Source: Candidatus Dormiibacterota bacterium
Lineage (GTDB): Bacteria; Acidobacteriota; Polarisedimenticolia; Gp22-AA2
NCBI GenBank assembly: GCA_035635555.1
Contig: DASQAT010000001.1
Coordinates: 109,029 to 173,028 of the forward strand
Direction of reading: 5' to 3'
DNA length: 64,000 bases
In this document: piece by piece, positions 15,905 to 23,775 of the stretch
Position numbering within the stretch: position 1 is the stretch's first letter
Layout of the letters: the number at the start of each line of letters is the position of its first letter
The notes under the pieces: model-generated
The model's database searches: none
The model's input: only the letters and a program-made list of their open reading frames with translations
Told to the model about the DNA's origin: nothing
Position numbers and translations under genes: made by a program

Positions 15905-18259
15905 ATGCGCATTCGAGAAATCGACCGATTCCTGAGCAGGGCCAGAGCGGCGGGCGCGCTGGGGGCGGTGCTGCTCGCTGGCTGGGCTGGTTGTTCGGAC
16001 CGCCCCTCCCTTGCGCAGGAAGAGACGGGCGGCAAGCCGCCTACGACGCTCGAATCGGCCGCCCCCGCCGCCCCGGCCCCCGCACTCGCGATGCCACCCC
16101 GCCCGGTGAGGGCCCGGTTCGGCCTGGCGCTGAGCGGCGGCGGCGCACGTGGCCTGGCTCACATCGGCGTACTCAAGGCTCTGGAGGAGCTGCGGGTCCC
16201 GGTCGACGTCATCACCGGTACCAGCATGGGGGCGGTCGTCGGGGGCCTCTATGCCTGCGGGATGTCTCCCGACGAGATCGCCCGGGTGGTGGAGCGGGTC
16301 GACTGGGCCTCCCTCTTCGACGACCGTCCGCCACGGCCCGACCTGCCCTACCGACGGAAACAGGACGAGAGCAGCGCCTTCATCGACTTCGAGCTCGGCC
16401 TCAAGAGCGGCAGGATCCTCCTGCCCCGGGGCCTCATCGCCGGGCAGAAGATCGGGTTCCTGTTCAAGTCTCTGACCACCCGCGCGGCCTTCATCGACGA
16501 CTTCGACCACCTGCCGATCCCGTTCCGGGCGGTCGCGACGGATCTCGCCGACGGCTCGATGGTCGTGCTCTCCCGGGGCGACCTCGCCGACGCCCTGCGC
16601 GCCAGCATGAGTCTCCCCGGCACCCTCGCGCCCGCCGAGATCGACGGCCGCCATCTCGTCGACGGCGGCCTCGTCCGCAACCTCCCGGTGGACGTGGCGC
16701 GCGACGCGGGCGCCGACATCGTCATCGCGGTCGACGTGACCACTCCGTTCGATCCGGTGGAGTCGCTGAAGACTCTGGCGGACGTGACGCGGCAGGTCGC
16801 CGACATGGTGACCCAGGACAATGTGGCGGGGCAGATCCTGAGCGCCGACGTCTTGATCCGGCCCGACCTGGCGGCGATCTCGGCGTCCAATTTTGCGGCC
16901 GGCGCGGAGGCGCTCCGGCGCGGGGAGGAAGCGACCCGCGCCCAGGCGGCCGCATTGAGCCACTACTCCCTGCCGCCCGACGCGTTCGAAGCCCACCTCA
17001 GGGAGGTGCGGGGGACGCCCGCGGCCCTCCCGGCGCGGATCGACTCGGTCCGGATCGACGGGACGAGCCGCGTGGAGCGGCGGATCCTCGAGAGAAGGAT
17101 CCGGACGCGCCCCGGCGCGCCCCTCGACCTCGACATGGTGCAAGCCGATCTGTCCCGTCTCTATGGCCTCGGCGACTTCGAGAAGGTCGATTACCGGCTG
17201 TCCAGGACGGACGGCGGCGCCGATCTCCTGTTCCACGCCGACGAGAAGCCCTGGGGCCCGAACTATCTTCGATTGGGACTGACGTTCGTGAACGATCTCG
17301 AGGGGGACAGCGACTACGGCGTCCGGGCGCGCTACACCCGGACGAGAGTGGACGCGCTCGGGGCCGAGTGGCGCAGCGACGTCAAGATCGGTCGCGATCG
17401 CCGACTGACCTCGGAGTTCCACCAGCCGCTCGATTTCTCGGGAGTCTTCTTCGTCGCACCGAGCATCACCGGGTTCGATCAGTTCAACAACCTCTACGAC
17501 GGCGACCGGCGGGTCGCCGAGTACGAGCCGCGGGGAGCGTCCGTGGCGCTGGACGCGGGTGCCGAGCTCGACCGGTACGGGGAGGTGCGCTTCGGCGTCG
17601 TGCGCGGGAAAGTGAAGGGGTCCGCTGTGATCGGGACGAGCACCTTCCCGAAGTTCGACATCTCGACCGGCGGCTTCACCGGGCGGGTCGTGATCGACCG
17701 ATTGGACAGCCCGTACTTCCCGTCGCGGGGCAGGTACGGTCTCGTCGACCTGTTCCTGTCGCGCCGATCCCTCGGCGCCGATCTTTCCTATGACAAGATG
17801 TCGGGGTCGTTCGCGCAGGTGTTCCACCGGGGGCGGCATCGGGTCTACGTGTCGCTCGACGGCGGGACGAACCTCGGCACCGAAGTTCCCTTCTACGACG
17901 ACTTCTCGGTAGGCGGGTTCGGCTCCCTCTCGGGATTCAAGGATGGCCAGCTGCGCGGCCCTCTCTTCGGCGTGGCGCGCCTCGGCTACTACGTCAGGTC
18001 GGGACGGCTGTCGGGACGGTTCGGCCGCGGCGTGTACCTGGGCGGCTGGGTCGAAGCGGGGAACGTCTGGGCCAGCCGATCCGAGGCTCGTTTCGACAAC
18101 CTCATCTACACCGGGACGCTGGGGGCCGGCGTCGACACATTCCTGGGCCCGGTCTATCTGGTGTACGGCCGCTCCGACGACGGCCATGGCTCGTTGTACC
18201 TGAGCCTCGGCCGCACCTCCTTCACCGGCACGAACGCATCTGTCTTCAGGAGTTACTAG
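15905..18259 (+). CDS. Patatin-like phospholipase with BamA-type barrel (PlpD-like)
   Basis: This 784-residue protein starts with an export signal ending near C30. The patatin domain covers about 70-270: GGGARG oxyanion loop (78-83), the GTSMG nucleophile elbow with S107, and the catalytic Asp of DGG at D253. A POTRA-like segment follows (about 370-440) and then a C-terminal beta-barrel of the Omp85/BamA surface-antigen type. This is the layout of PlpD and type Vd secretion proteins, which place an A1 phospholipase/esterase at or beyond the outer membrane. It could instead act in outer-membrane lipid homeostasis from the periplasm. The barrel ends in SVFRSY rather than the usual terminal Phe. 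Confidence 0.9.
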   Translation: MRIREIDRFLSRARAAGALGAVLLAGWAGCSDRPSLAQEETGGKPPTTLESAAPAAPAPALAMPPRPVRARFGLALSGGGARGLAHIGVLKALEELRVPVDVITGTSMGAVVGGLYACGMSPDEIARVVERVDWASLFDDRPPRPDLPYRRKQDESSAFIDFELGLKSGRILLPRGLIAGQKIGFLFKSLTTRAAFIDDFDHLPIPFRAVATDLADGSMVVLSRGDLADALRASMSLPGTLAPAEIDGRHLVDGGLVRNLPVDVARDAGADIVIAVDVTTPFDPVESLKTLADVTRQVADMVTQDNVAGQILSADVLIRPDLAAISASNFAAGAEALRRGEEATRAQAAALSHYSLPPDAFEAHLREVRGTPAALPARIDSVRIDGTSRVERRILERRIRTRPGAPLDLDMVQADLSRLYGLGDFEKVDYRLSRTDGGADLLFHADEKPWGPNYLRLGLTFVNDLEGDSDYGVRARYTRTRVDALGAEWRSDVKIGRDRRLTSEFHQPLDFSGVFFVAPSITGFDQFNNLYDGDRRVAEYEPRGASVALDAGAELDRYGEVRFGVVRGKVKGSAVIGTSTFPKFDISTGGFTGRVVIDRLDSPYFPSRGRYGLVDLFLSRRSLGADLSYDKMSGSFAQVFHRGRHRVYVSLDGGTNLGTEVPFYDDFSVGGFGSLSGFKDGQLRGPLFGVARLGYYVRSGRLSGRFGRGVYLGGWVEAGNVWASRSEARFDNLIYTGTLGAGVDTFLGPVYLVYGRSDDGHGSLYLSLGRTSFTGTNASVFRSY

Positions 18260-18295
18260 CCTGTTTCGGAACGCAAGTCTTGCCTTGGAGGTGCC

Positions 18296-18733
18296 GTGAC
18301 GAAAATGCTTGACCGCAGTGAAGCCATTGCACGCGGAGACGCTCCTCCCCCGCCGATCGCCCGACTCATCGGTTTCGACCTCGTCTCGGTCAAACCCGGC
18401 GAAGCGCGTGTCGATTTTCAAGCGACGGAGGCCCATGCCAATCCCATGGGTACGCTGCACGGCGGCGTCCTCTGCGACATCGCCGATGCCGCCATGGGAA
18501 TCGCCTATTCAGCAAGTCTCGACGAGGGTGAATCCTTCACGACGCTCGAGCTCAAGATCAACTTCTTGAAGCCGATCTGGAAGGCGCGGTTGCTCGCTGT
18601 CGGCCGGGTGATCAAGCAAGGTCGCACCGTGGGACTGGTCGAGTGCGTCATCACCGACGAGAAGGGAAGCCTGGTCGCGCGCGCGACGAGCACCTGCATG
18701 ACTCTCCGGGGCGAGCAGGCCCAGGGGAGATGA
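18296..18733 (+). CDS. PaaI-family hotdog thioesterase
   Basis: This 145-residue hotdog-fold protein has the hallmark HGGVLCDIADAAMG followed by TTLELKINFLKPI. Members hydrolyse acyl- or aryl-CoA thioesters. The GTG start at 18296 has a TTGGAGG site just upstream. It follows the patatin-like gene on the same strand after 36 bases, so it may be co-transcribed with it, giving two lipid/acyl hydrolases in a row. Confidence 0.9.
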   Translation: MTKMLDRSEAIARGDAPPPPIARLIGFDLVSVKPGEARVDFQATEAHANPMGTLHGGVLCDIADAAMGIAYSASLDEGESFTTLELKINFLKPIWKARLLAVGRVIKQGRTVGLVECVITDEKGSLVARATSTCMTLRGEQAQGR

Positions 18734-18839
18734 ACGCCGGCTTCGGACGCATGTCGGTAGTGTTCCGAGGGACGATTCATGGATTTCCCTGATGGCCGCA
18801 GGCTGCCTTGGGAGTTATAAGAACACGCGTAGGGAGGCC

Positions 18840-19502
18840 ATGACGGTGGGGACCGCCGCCGAACGCATCCGCAGCAGCGTCACGACAATCGGGCTCGCCC
18901 ATACCCTGCACGATCTGACCCTGAGGGCGGCCAACCGCGCCCTCGTCGTCAAGATCCTCAAGGGCATGACGGCCGAGCGCGTCAACGCCGCCTTCCTGAC
19001 CTGTCCAAAGCCCTACCGCCCGATGTTCCTCGACGCGAGGACGCTTCGAGAATTTGGCCGGGATCCGGCCAACGGCTTGCCCGAGAGTTTTCTCGATGAG
19101 GCTCTCGCCAAGGGGGACGAATGCTACGGCATTCTCGACGGAGAAACCCTGGCCGCCTATGGCTGGTACGCCCGCACGCCGACGCGAATCGATCCGCCGG
19201 ACCTCGTGCTCCACCCCGGCCGCGAATACGTCTATATGTACAAGGGATACACCCACACCGGCCACCGCGGGCGGCGCCTCCACGCGATCGGCATGACCCT
19301 GGCCCTGCAAGAGTACCTGGCGAGAGGTTTCAAAGGGCTCGTCTCGTATGTCGAGTCCAACAATTTCAGCTCGCTCAATTCGGTCACGCGAATGGGGTAC
19401 GAGATATTCGGCACGGTCCATGCGCTGGAGATGTTTGGAATCCATTTCCTGCACGCCAGCGCCGGCTGGGCGGCGCACGGCGTCCGGGTCGAAAGGGGCT
19501 GA
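18840..19502 (+). CDS. GNAT-like acetyltransferase
   Basis: This protein of about 220 residues has a GNAT-like core: YVYMYKGYTHTGHRGRRL resembles the acetyl-CoA pyrophosphate loop with its preceding beta-strand, and GFKGLVSYVESNNFSSLN followed by MGYEIFG resembles the final strands. The substrate is unknown. ATG 18840 is supported by AGGGAGG directly upstream; an in-frame ATG 16 codons earlier lacks a site. The gene converges on the DUF3237 pair, with a 59-base gap that holds no obvious terminator. Confidence 0.75.
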   Translation: MTVGTAAERIRSSVTTIGLAHTLHDLTLRAANRALVVKILKGMTAERVNAAFLTCPKPYRPMFLDARTLREFGRDPANGLPESFLDEALAKGDECYGILDGETLAAYGWYARTPTRIDPPDLVLHPGREYVYMYKGYTHTGHRGRRLHAIGMTLALQEYLARGFKGLVSYVESNNFSSLNSVTRMGYEIFGTVHALEMFGIHFLHASAGWAAHGVRVERG

Positions 19503-19561
19503 GCTGCCGGTTCACTTAGATTCGTTCCGCCGCACGCGCGACGTGTCGTAACGACCGGCCC

Positions 19562-20086
19562 TCAGAGGAGCTCTTCGATCACGTGAATCGGCCCGTCGGC
19601 GAGGATCTTCCCGGTGCCGACGGCGAGTGTCCGGTTCAAGAAGGAGTATTTCGGCTCAGCAGTCTCGAAGCGCGGCAGCGTGCGAAAGTAGGGAGCTCCC
19701 GGCGCTCCGTCGTCACGGATCCCCTCGAACGTCATGTGAATGAGGGCGCCGTCTTCGGTTTGAAGCGTGATGCGCAGGTCGAGCTCGACGACGCCGTCGG
19801 GGCGTTTGACCGTCCAATCGCCGCCCCCCGGCAGTACCTTGCCGCGAAGCCTGTCCCCTTCGAACGAGCCGCCGGTGATCGGAAAGGTGACGCGCGTGCC
19901 GTGAGGTCCGGCGCCGACGTTCTGCGTGGGTGCCGTGTCGAGACGAAGTGTCATCAGGGGACGCGTTCGCATGGCAGGTCTCCTGTCGGCGGGTGGCGGA
20001 GGGGAAGCCGCGAGGGGCACGTGCGCGCATCCAGCGAGCGTCGCGAACGCGGCCAGTTTGAGAACGTCTCTTCGTCGACTGTCCAC
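19562..20086 (-). CDS. DUF3237 protein with Tat-type lipoprotein signal
   Basis: This 174-residue protein has a twin-arginine-like N-terminus (SRRRDVLKLA) and a lipobox-like LAGC. A DUF3237 domain follows, with GPHGTRVTFPITGG, GKVLPGGGDW and DGALIHMTF, ending in PYFRTLPRFETAEPKYSFLN. DUF3237 is a small beta-barrel family of unknown function. The GTG start at 20086 lies 6 bases after the stop of the second DUF3237 gene, so the two are co-transcribed. This copy is expected to be exported folded and anchored; its neighbour has no signal. Confidence 0.85.
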   Translation of the reverse strand: MDSRRRDVLKLAAFATLAGCAHVPLAASPPPPADRRPAMRTRPLMTLRLDTAPTQNVGAGPHGTRVTFPITGGSFEGDRLRGKVLPGGGDWTVKRPDGVVELDLRITLQTEDGALIHMTFEGIRDDGAPGAPYFRTLPRFETAEPKYSFLNRTLAVGTGKILADGPIHVIEELL

Positions 20087-20092
20087 GGCGCC

Positions 20093-20542
20093 TCAGAGGA
20101 TCTCGTCGATCGTGTAGATAGGGCCCTCGGCGCGCCGATCGCCGCTCGATACAGCGAGAAGCCGGTTCAAAAACACGTACTTCGGATGCCCGGTCTCGAA
20201 GCGCGGCGTGGTCCGGAAGTAGTAGGTCGAGGGGTCGACTCTCTCGCCACGCGCGAGCGCCGCGATCACCTCCGGCGGACCGTGACGAAGTCCGAACGAC
20301 GTCATGTGGATGAGGGCGCCGTCGTCGGTCTCGAGCGTGAGGCGCAGGTCGAGCTCGAGGACGCCGTCTCCCCGGAGGAGCGTCCAATCACCGCCGCCGG
20401 GCAGTACCTTTCCGCGCAGGCGCGGGCCCTCGAAGTGGCCGCTCGCTATCGGTGCTGTGACGCGCGTACCGTGAGGCACTGCACCGATCTTGTGTGGGCC
20501 CACGACCGCGACCTGCAAGGTCATCAACAAACGGGATTCCAC
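20093..20542 (-). CDS. DUF3237 protein, cytoplasmic paralogue
   Basis: This protein of about 149 residues is a single DUF3237 domain. It has the same blocks as its downstream partner (PHGTRVTAPI, GKVLPGGGDW, ETDDGALIHM) plus the longer insertion RHGPPEVIAALARGE normal for the family. The GTG at 20542 is chosen because a GAGGTGGGC site precedes it and the protein then begins like other members; ATG 20524 is the alternative. No export signal is seen with either start. The pair looks like a duplication in which one copy gained a Tat signal. Confidence 0.82.
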   Translation of the reverse strand: MESRLLMTLQVAVVGPHKIGAVPHGTRVTAPIASGHFEGPRLRGKVLPGGGDWTLLRGDGVLELDLRLTLETDDGALIHMTSFGLRHGPPEVIAALARGERVDPSTYYFRTTPRFETGHPKYVFLNRLLAVSSGDRRAEGPIYTIDEIL

Positions 20543-20866
20543 TCGCCCACCTCGCTTCGCCCTGCTTCGGCTGAATCCGAGCTGCTTGTACCCCGAATCA
20601 TCAGGGATCGCAAGAGGCACGCATATTCACTCCCGTTGCGGACGAGTAGGCACTTCCTCCCGCTTCGACAATGTCGGAAGGAAGCAGGAGGCCTCGTCGA
20701 GATGGAGTTTCGACACACAAGGGGATCTCTGACGCCGGGTCTTTGACGCGCGAACCCGTGCCGGCCAGGCGCGCTTGCGCCCCGCGCATACCCCTCCTAA
20801 ATTCACCCTGTCCCGCTGTCGCGGCACTGTCCCGCGCAGCAACTCGACGTCTGGGAGGATTCACCG
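20543..20866. promoter_or_regulatory. Divergent intergenic region between DUF3237 pair and OmpA lipoprotein
   Basis: These 324 bases contain no convincing gene. They must hold promoters for both neighbours, but no clear -35/-10 pair was found. Near the right end the short string CTGTCCCGC occurs twice at about 20809 and 20827, which may be chance. The OmpA gene's GGGAGG ribosome-binding site is at the right edge. Confidence 0.45.
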
Positions 20867-21658
20867 ATGCGAATAGACCCGCTCGCGCAAGTCCCGATCG
20901 TGGCACTGCTCGCGGCCGGCGCGCTCGCCATGGCGGGATGCGTCTCCAACAGCCGGTACGTGCAGGTCGTGCAGGAGCGCGATCTGCTGGCGGCGAGCAA
21001 CGAGGCGCTCAAGGGTCAGGTCGACAATGCCAAGCGCGACAGCGAAGCCCTGGCGCAGGAGAAGGCGATGCTGGCCCAGGAGAGGAACGACCTCGCGACC
21101 AAGAAGACGGCCCTCGAGGAGAAATTGTCCCAGCTGCAGACGCAGGAGGATGCGCTCGGTTCGAAGCTGCACGAGCGCGAGCAGGAATCCCACCGGCTGC
21201 AGGCGACCTACGACGGTCTGGTCGCCAACCTCAAGAAGGAGGTGCAATCCGGCCAGGTCCAGGTCCAGCAGTTGCGCGATGGCCTGCGCGTGAACGTCGC
21301 CCAGGACATCCTGTTCGACTCGGGCTCGGCCGAGGTCGACAAGAGCGGCACGGATGTCCTGCTCCGAGTGTCGGCTCAACTCAAGAAATCGCCGCACCAG
21401 ATCCTGGTCATCGGACACACCGACAACAAGCCGATCGGCCCGGCTCTCGTCAAGCAGTACCCGACGAATTGGGAGCTGGCCGGGGCCCGCGCGGCGAGCG
21501 TCGTTCGTCTTTTCGCCGATTCCGGGCTCACGACCAGGCGCCTGCTCGCCGTGTCGATGGCCGACGTCAAACCGGTCGCATCCAACGCCACCCCGGAAGG
21601 ACGGGCCCGCAACCGTCGGATCGAGATCCGCCTGCGACCGGTCACGGTCGAAGATTAG
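20867..21658 (+). CDS. OmpA-family lipoprotein with coiled coil (copy 1)
   Basis: This 263-residue protein has a lipoprotein signal (ALAMAGC, Cys25), a coiled coil at about 33-135 rich in Glu, Lys and Gln, and a C-terminal OmpA/MotB peptidoglycan-binding domain at about 143-263. The domain includes ILFDSGSAEVDKSG, IGHTDNKPIG and ARNRRIEIRL. It probably tethers the outer membrane to the cell wall across a distance set by the coiled coil. GGGAGGATTCACCG is a strong ribosome-binding site. A second gene at 61667 encodes a very similar protein. Confidence 0.93.
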   Translation: MRIDPLAQVPIVALLAAGALAMAGCVSNSRYVQVVQERDLLAASNEALKGQVDNAKRDSEALAQEKAMLAQERNDLATKKTALEEKLSQLQTQEDALGSKLHEREQESHRLQATYDGLVANLKKEVQSGQVQVQQLRDGLRVNVAQDILFDSGSAEVDKSGTDVLLRVSAQLKKSPHQILVIGHTDNKPIGPALVKQYPTNWELAGARAASVVRLFADSGLTTRRLLAVSMADVKPVASNATPEGRARNRRIEIRLRPVTVED

Positions 21659-21672
21659 TGTCCAGTTTCCCG

Positions 21673-22899
21673 CTACATGAAGTTCCGGGTGTGAAGCGCG
21701 GAGAGCGTCTCGGCCTCCTTCGGCGCGAAGCCGAGTCTCTCGAGGCGCCGGCGACGGCCGGTGTCCATGTCATTCTGCAGCCCGACGACGCGGTCGAAGC
21801 CGACGGCTATGTCGGCGGGCTCCCACGATCCCGCCGCCAGCAGGATGAGCGCGTCGAAGACTTCTTCGTTGAGCCCGGCCGTGTGCCGGAGGGCATCGTG
21901 CCGTCTCTCCACCGCCGCCGCGAGGCGCGAGCGCAGGCCGGGCTCATGGGTGACATGTCGCTGCAGGTGGGCCAGACCGAAGGCGACGTGTCTCGACTCG
22001 TCCTGCGCCGCGAGACGCGCCACCTGCCGCGTCACCGGGTCCGGGGCGTTCGCGTCGAGGAACCGCAGAAGCGACAGGAACGAGCCTTCCCCCAGGACGG
22101 ACAGAAGGAACGACGCGAGAGCGAAATCCGGCTCATCGAGCAGCGTCTTGAGCGAGGCCTGCCCGCCGGCGGTCGAAAGGCCCATCTCCTTGCGGACGAG
22201 GAGGGCCCGCCGGGTGAAGACCTCGACGTGCCGCGCTTCGTCCGCTGCCTGGATCGCGAGCACCTGCAGGACCTCGCGGAAGTGGGGATGGATCCGGGCC
22301 AGGAAGGAGGCCGGGATGATCAGGGCCGCGATCTCATTCTCGATCAGATACGTCATCACCTGGACCACCGCATCCTCGATCTCCGCCGGATGCGTGATCG
22401 GCGCGCTCCAGTCGATCGCGGTCGCCGGGTCCCACTGCGCTGCGGCGGCCTGGGCGTAGAGGGCGGCGGCCTCGTCTGCCCAGACGGCGTCCTTCCGGTC
22501 GAGCGTGAAGTCGAAGGCGGGGCTTCCCGGCTCGACGCGCGCGCCGCGGGCCGCGAGGCCCCAGCGTGACGATGGGCGCTCGACCACGCCCCCGTGTGCC
22601 GCGGGATCGGGCGCACCGGCCGTCTCCGCGCCGCCCCAGCGACCCACCTCGGCCGGTCCACGCGTGATGAACGCGACCGGTCCGTCCACGCCGGTGCCGG
22701 GGGACGGAGGGTTCATCGCGAGGGTATGCCCCTGCGATCGACACCAGCCGCGGAGATGAATCGCCAGCTCCGGGTTTGTTCCCGCCACCTCGAGCCGGGC
22801 TCCGGCCGGAATGTCGCGCAGGGCCCGCTTGACGAGGAGATGCCCGCCGCGCTCGAGCCCAAGGTCGCCCAGATCAATCCGCCGCGGGGTGCCGTTCAC
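21673..22899 (-). CDS. TusA-like domain fused to ferritin-like di-iron protein
   Basis: In this 408-residue protein, residues 1-70 resemble a TusA/SirA fold (LVKRALRDIPAGARLEVAG, HLRGWCRSQGH), with Cys in RGWCRS rather than the usual CPxP position. Residues about 145-400 form a ferritin-like helical bundle with two metal-binding signatures, EARH (ADEARHVEVF) and ESRH (DESRHVAFG), and acidic residues in the preceding helices, which suggests a di-iron oxygenase or oxidase. The GTG start lies 4 bases after the stop of the PhnD-like gene, so it is third in a three-gene operon. The substrate is unknown. Its partners make a small-molecule oxidation role likely. Confidence 0.75.
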   Translation of the reverse strand: MNGTPRRIDLGDLGLERGGHLLVKRALRDIPAGARLEVAGTNPELAIHLRGWCRSQGHTLAMNPPSPGTGVDGPVAFITRGPAEVGRWGGAETAGAPDPAAHGGVVERPSSRWGLAARGARVEPGSPAFDFTLDRKDAVWADEAAALYAQAAAAQWDPATAIDWSAPITHPAEIEDAVVQVMTYLIENEIAALIIPASFLARIHPHFREVLQVLAIQAADEARHVEVFTRRALLVRKEMGLSTAGGQASLKTLLDEPDFALASFLLSVLGEGSFLSLLRFLDANAPDPVTRQVARLAAQDESRHVAFGLAHLQRHVTHEPGLRSRLAAAVERRHDALRHTAGLNEEVFDALILLAAGSWEPADIAVGFDRVVGLQNDMDTGRRRRLERLGFAPKEAETLSALHTRNFM

Positions 22900-22903
22900 G
22901 CGA

Positions 22904-23764
22904 TCATCCGTTCGTCCCGGCCCTTCCCTTCATCCGGGCGAGCCATCCGTCCAGCGTCCCAAAGACATCGACCGCCCGATTGAGCCGGGCGTATCCCTCG
23001 GTGCGGCCGGGGAGCCACCGCTTCAGCCCCTCCAGGTCCAGAAGCGGCCGCGCGACCGGGTCCTCGTACTTCATTCCGAGAAGGAGATCCACGAACCGCC
23101 GGATGAGATCGATCGGCGCGTCGTCCAGGACGGTGATGTTGCAGTGATCGTACGAAGGGGTCTGCGCCAGGACGCGTGTCGACCCCGGCCGCAGGGTTCC
23201 CTCCTGGGTGAACGCGAGGAGGTTGGCGTCCAGCATGCAGGCCGCCTCCACTCTTCCGGCGATCAGGGCGCGCGCCGCTTCCCTCTCCCCCCCGACGTGA
23301 TCGCCGTGCTTGCCCACGAGAAGGTCGTGCCTCTCGACACTGACATCCGCTCCCGGACGAAGCCCGCTCTCCGCGATCAGCAGGAGAGGAATGAGCGTGG
23401 CCTGCGGCGAGTCCGAAGCGCCGACCGCGACCCCCTTTCCGGCCAGGCCGCCGATCGCCTGGATCTTCGAGTCGGCGCGGATGACGATGACCGAGGTGAG
23501 ATCGCGGTCGGTGTCGCGCATCGCGACCGCCCTCGCCTTCTTCCCGAGCAGGACTGCGGCCCGTTCCGTCTCGATCCATGCGAGCGGAGAATTCCATGCG
23601 ACATGGACCTCGCCCGCCAGATGCCCCTCGACGAGTCGCTCGTAGTTCGAATAGAGAACGAAGTCGAAAGGAAAGTCACGGTCGGTGAACCAGGACTTGA
23701 ACCCCTCCCAGATTGTCACGACCTTGGGGTCGTAGGCGACGGCGCCGAGCGTCAGCGTCTGCAC
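22904..23764 (-). CDS. PhnD-like periplasmic-binding-fold protein without signal peptide
   Basis: This 286-residue protein matches the phosphate/phosphite/phosphonate-binding (PhnD, SBP_bac_3-like) fold: TLGAVAYDPKVVTIWEGFKSW, then VEGHLAGEVHVAWNSPLAWI and GGLAGKGVAVGASDSPQATL. No export signal is present from the GTG at 23764, which has AGAGAAG upstream, and no permease or ATPase adjoins. It may therefore work in the cytoplasm as a substrate-sensing or enzyme-partner protein. It lies 11 bases after the dehydrogenase-like gene and 4 bases before the TusA-ferritin gene. Confidence 0.75.
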   Translation of the reverse strand: MQTLTLGAVAYDPKVVTIWEGFKSWFTDRDFPFDFVLYSNYERLVEGHLAGEVHVAWNSPLAWIETERAAVLLGKKARAVAMRDTDRDLTSVIVIRADSKIQAIGGLAGKGVAVGASDSPQATLIPLLLIAESGLRPGADVSVERHDLLVGKHGDHVGGEREAARALIAGRVEAACMLDANLLAFTQEGTLRPGSTRVLAQTPSYDHCNITVLDDAPIDLIRRFVDLLLGMKYEDPVARPLLDLEGLKRWLPGRTEGYARLNRAVDVFGTLDGWLARMKGRAGTNG

Positions 23765-23775
23765 GAGGGTCTTCT

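Noticed and set aside
15581..18460. Long minus-strand frame opposite the patatin gene
   Set aside because: Composition is typical of an antisense shadow in GC-rich DNA; the plus-strand gene has catalytic motifs and a signal peptide.
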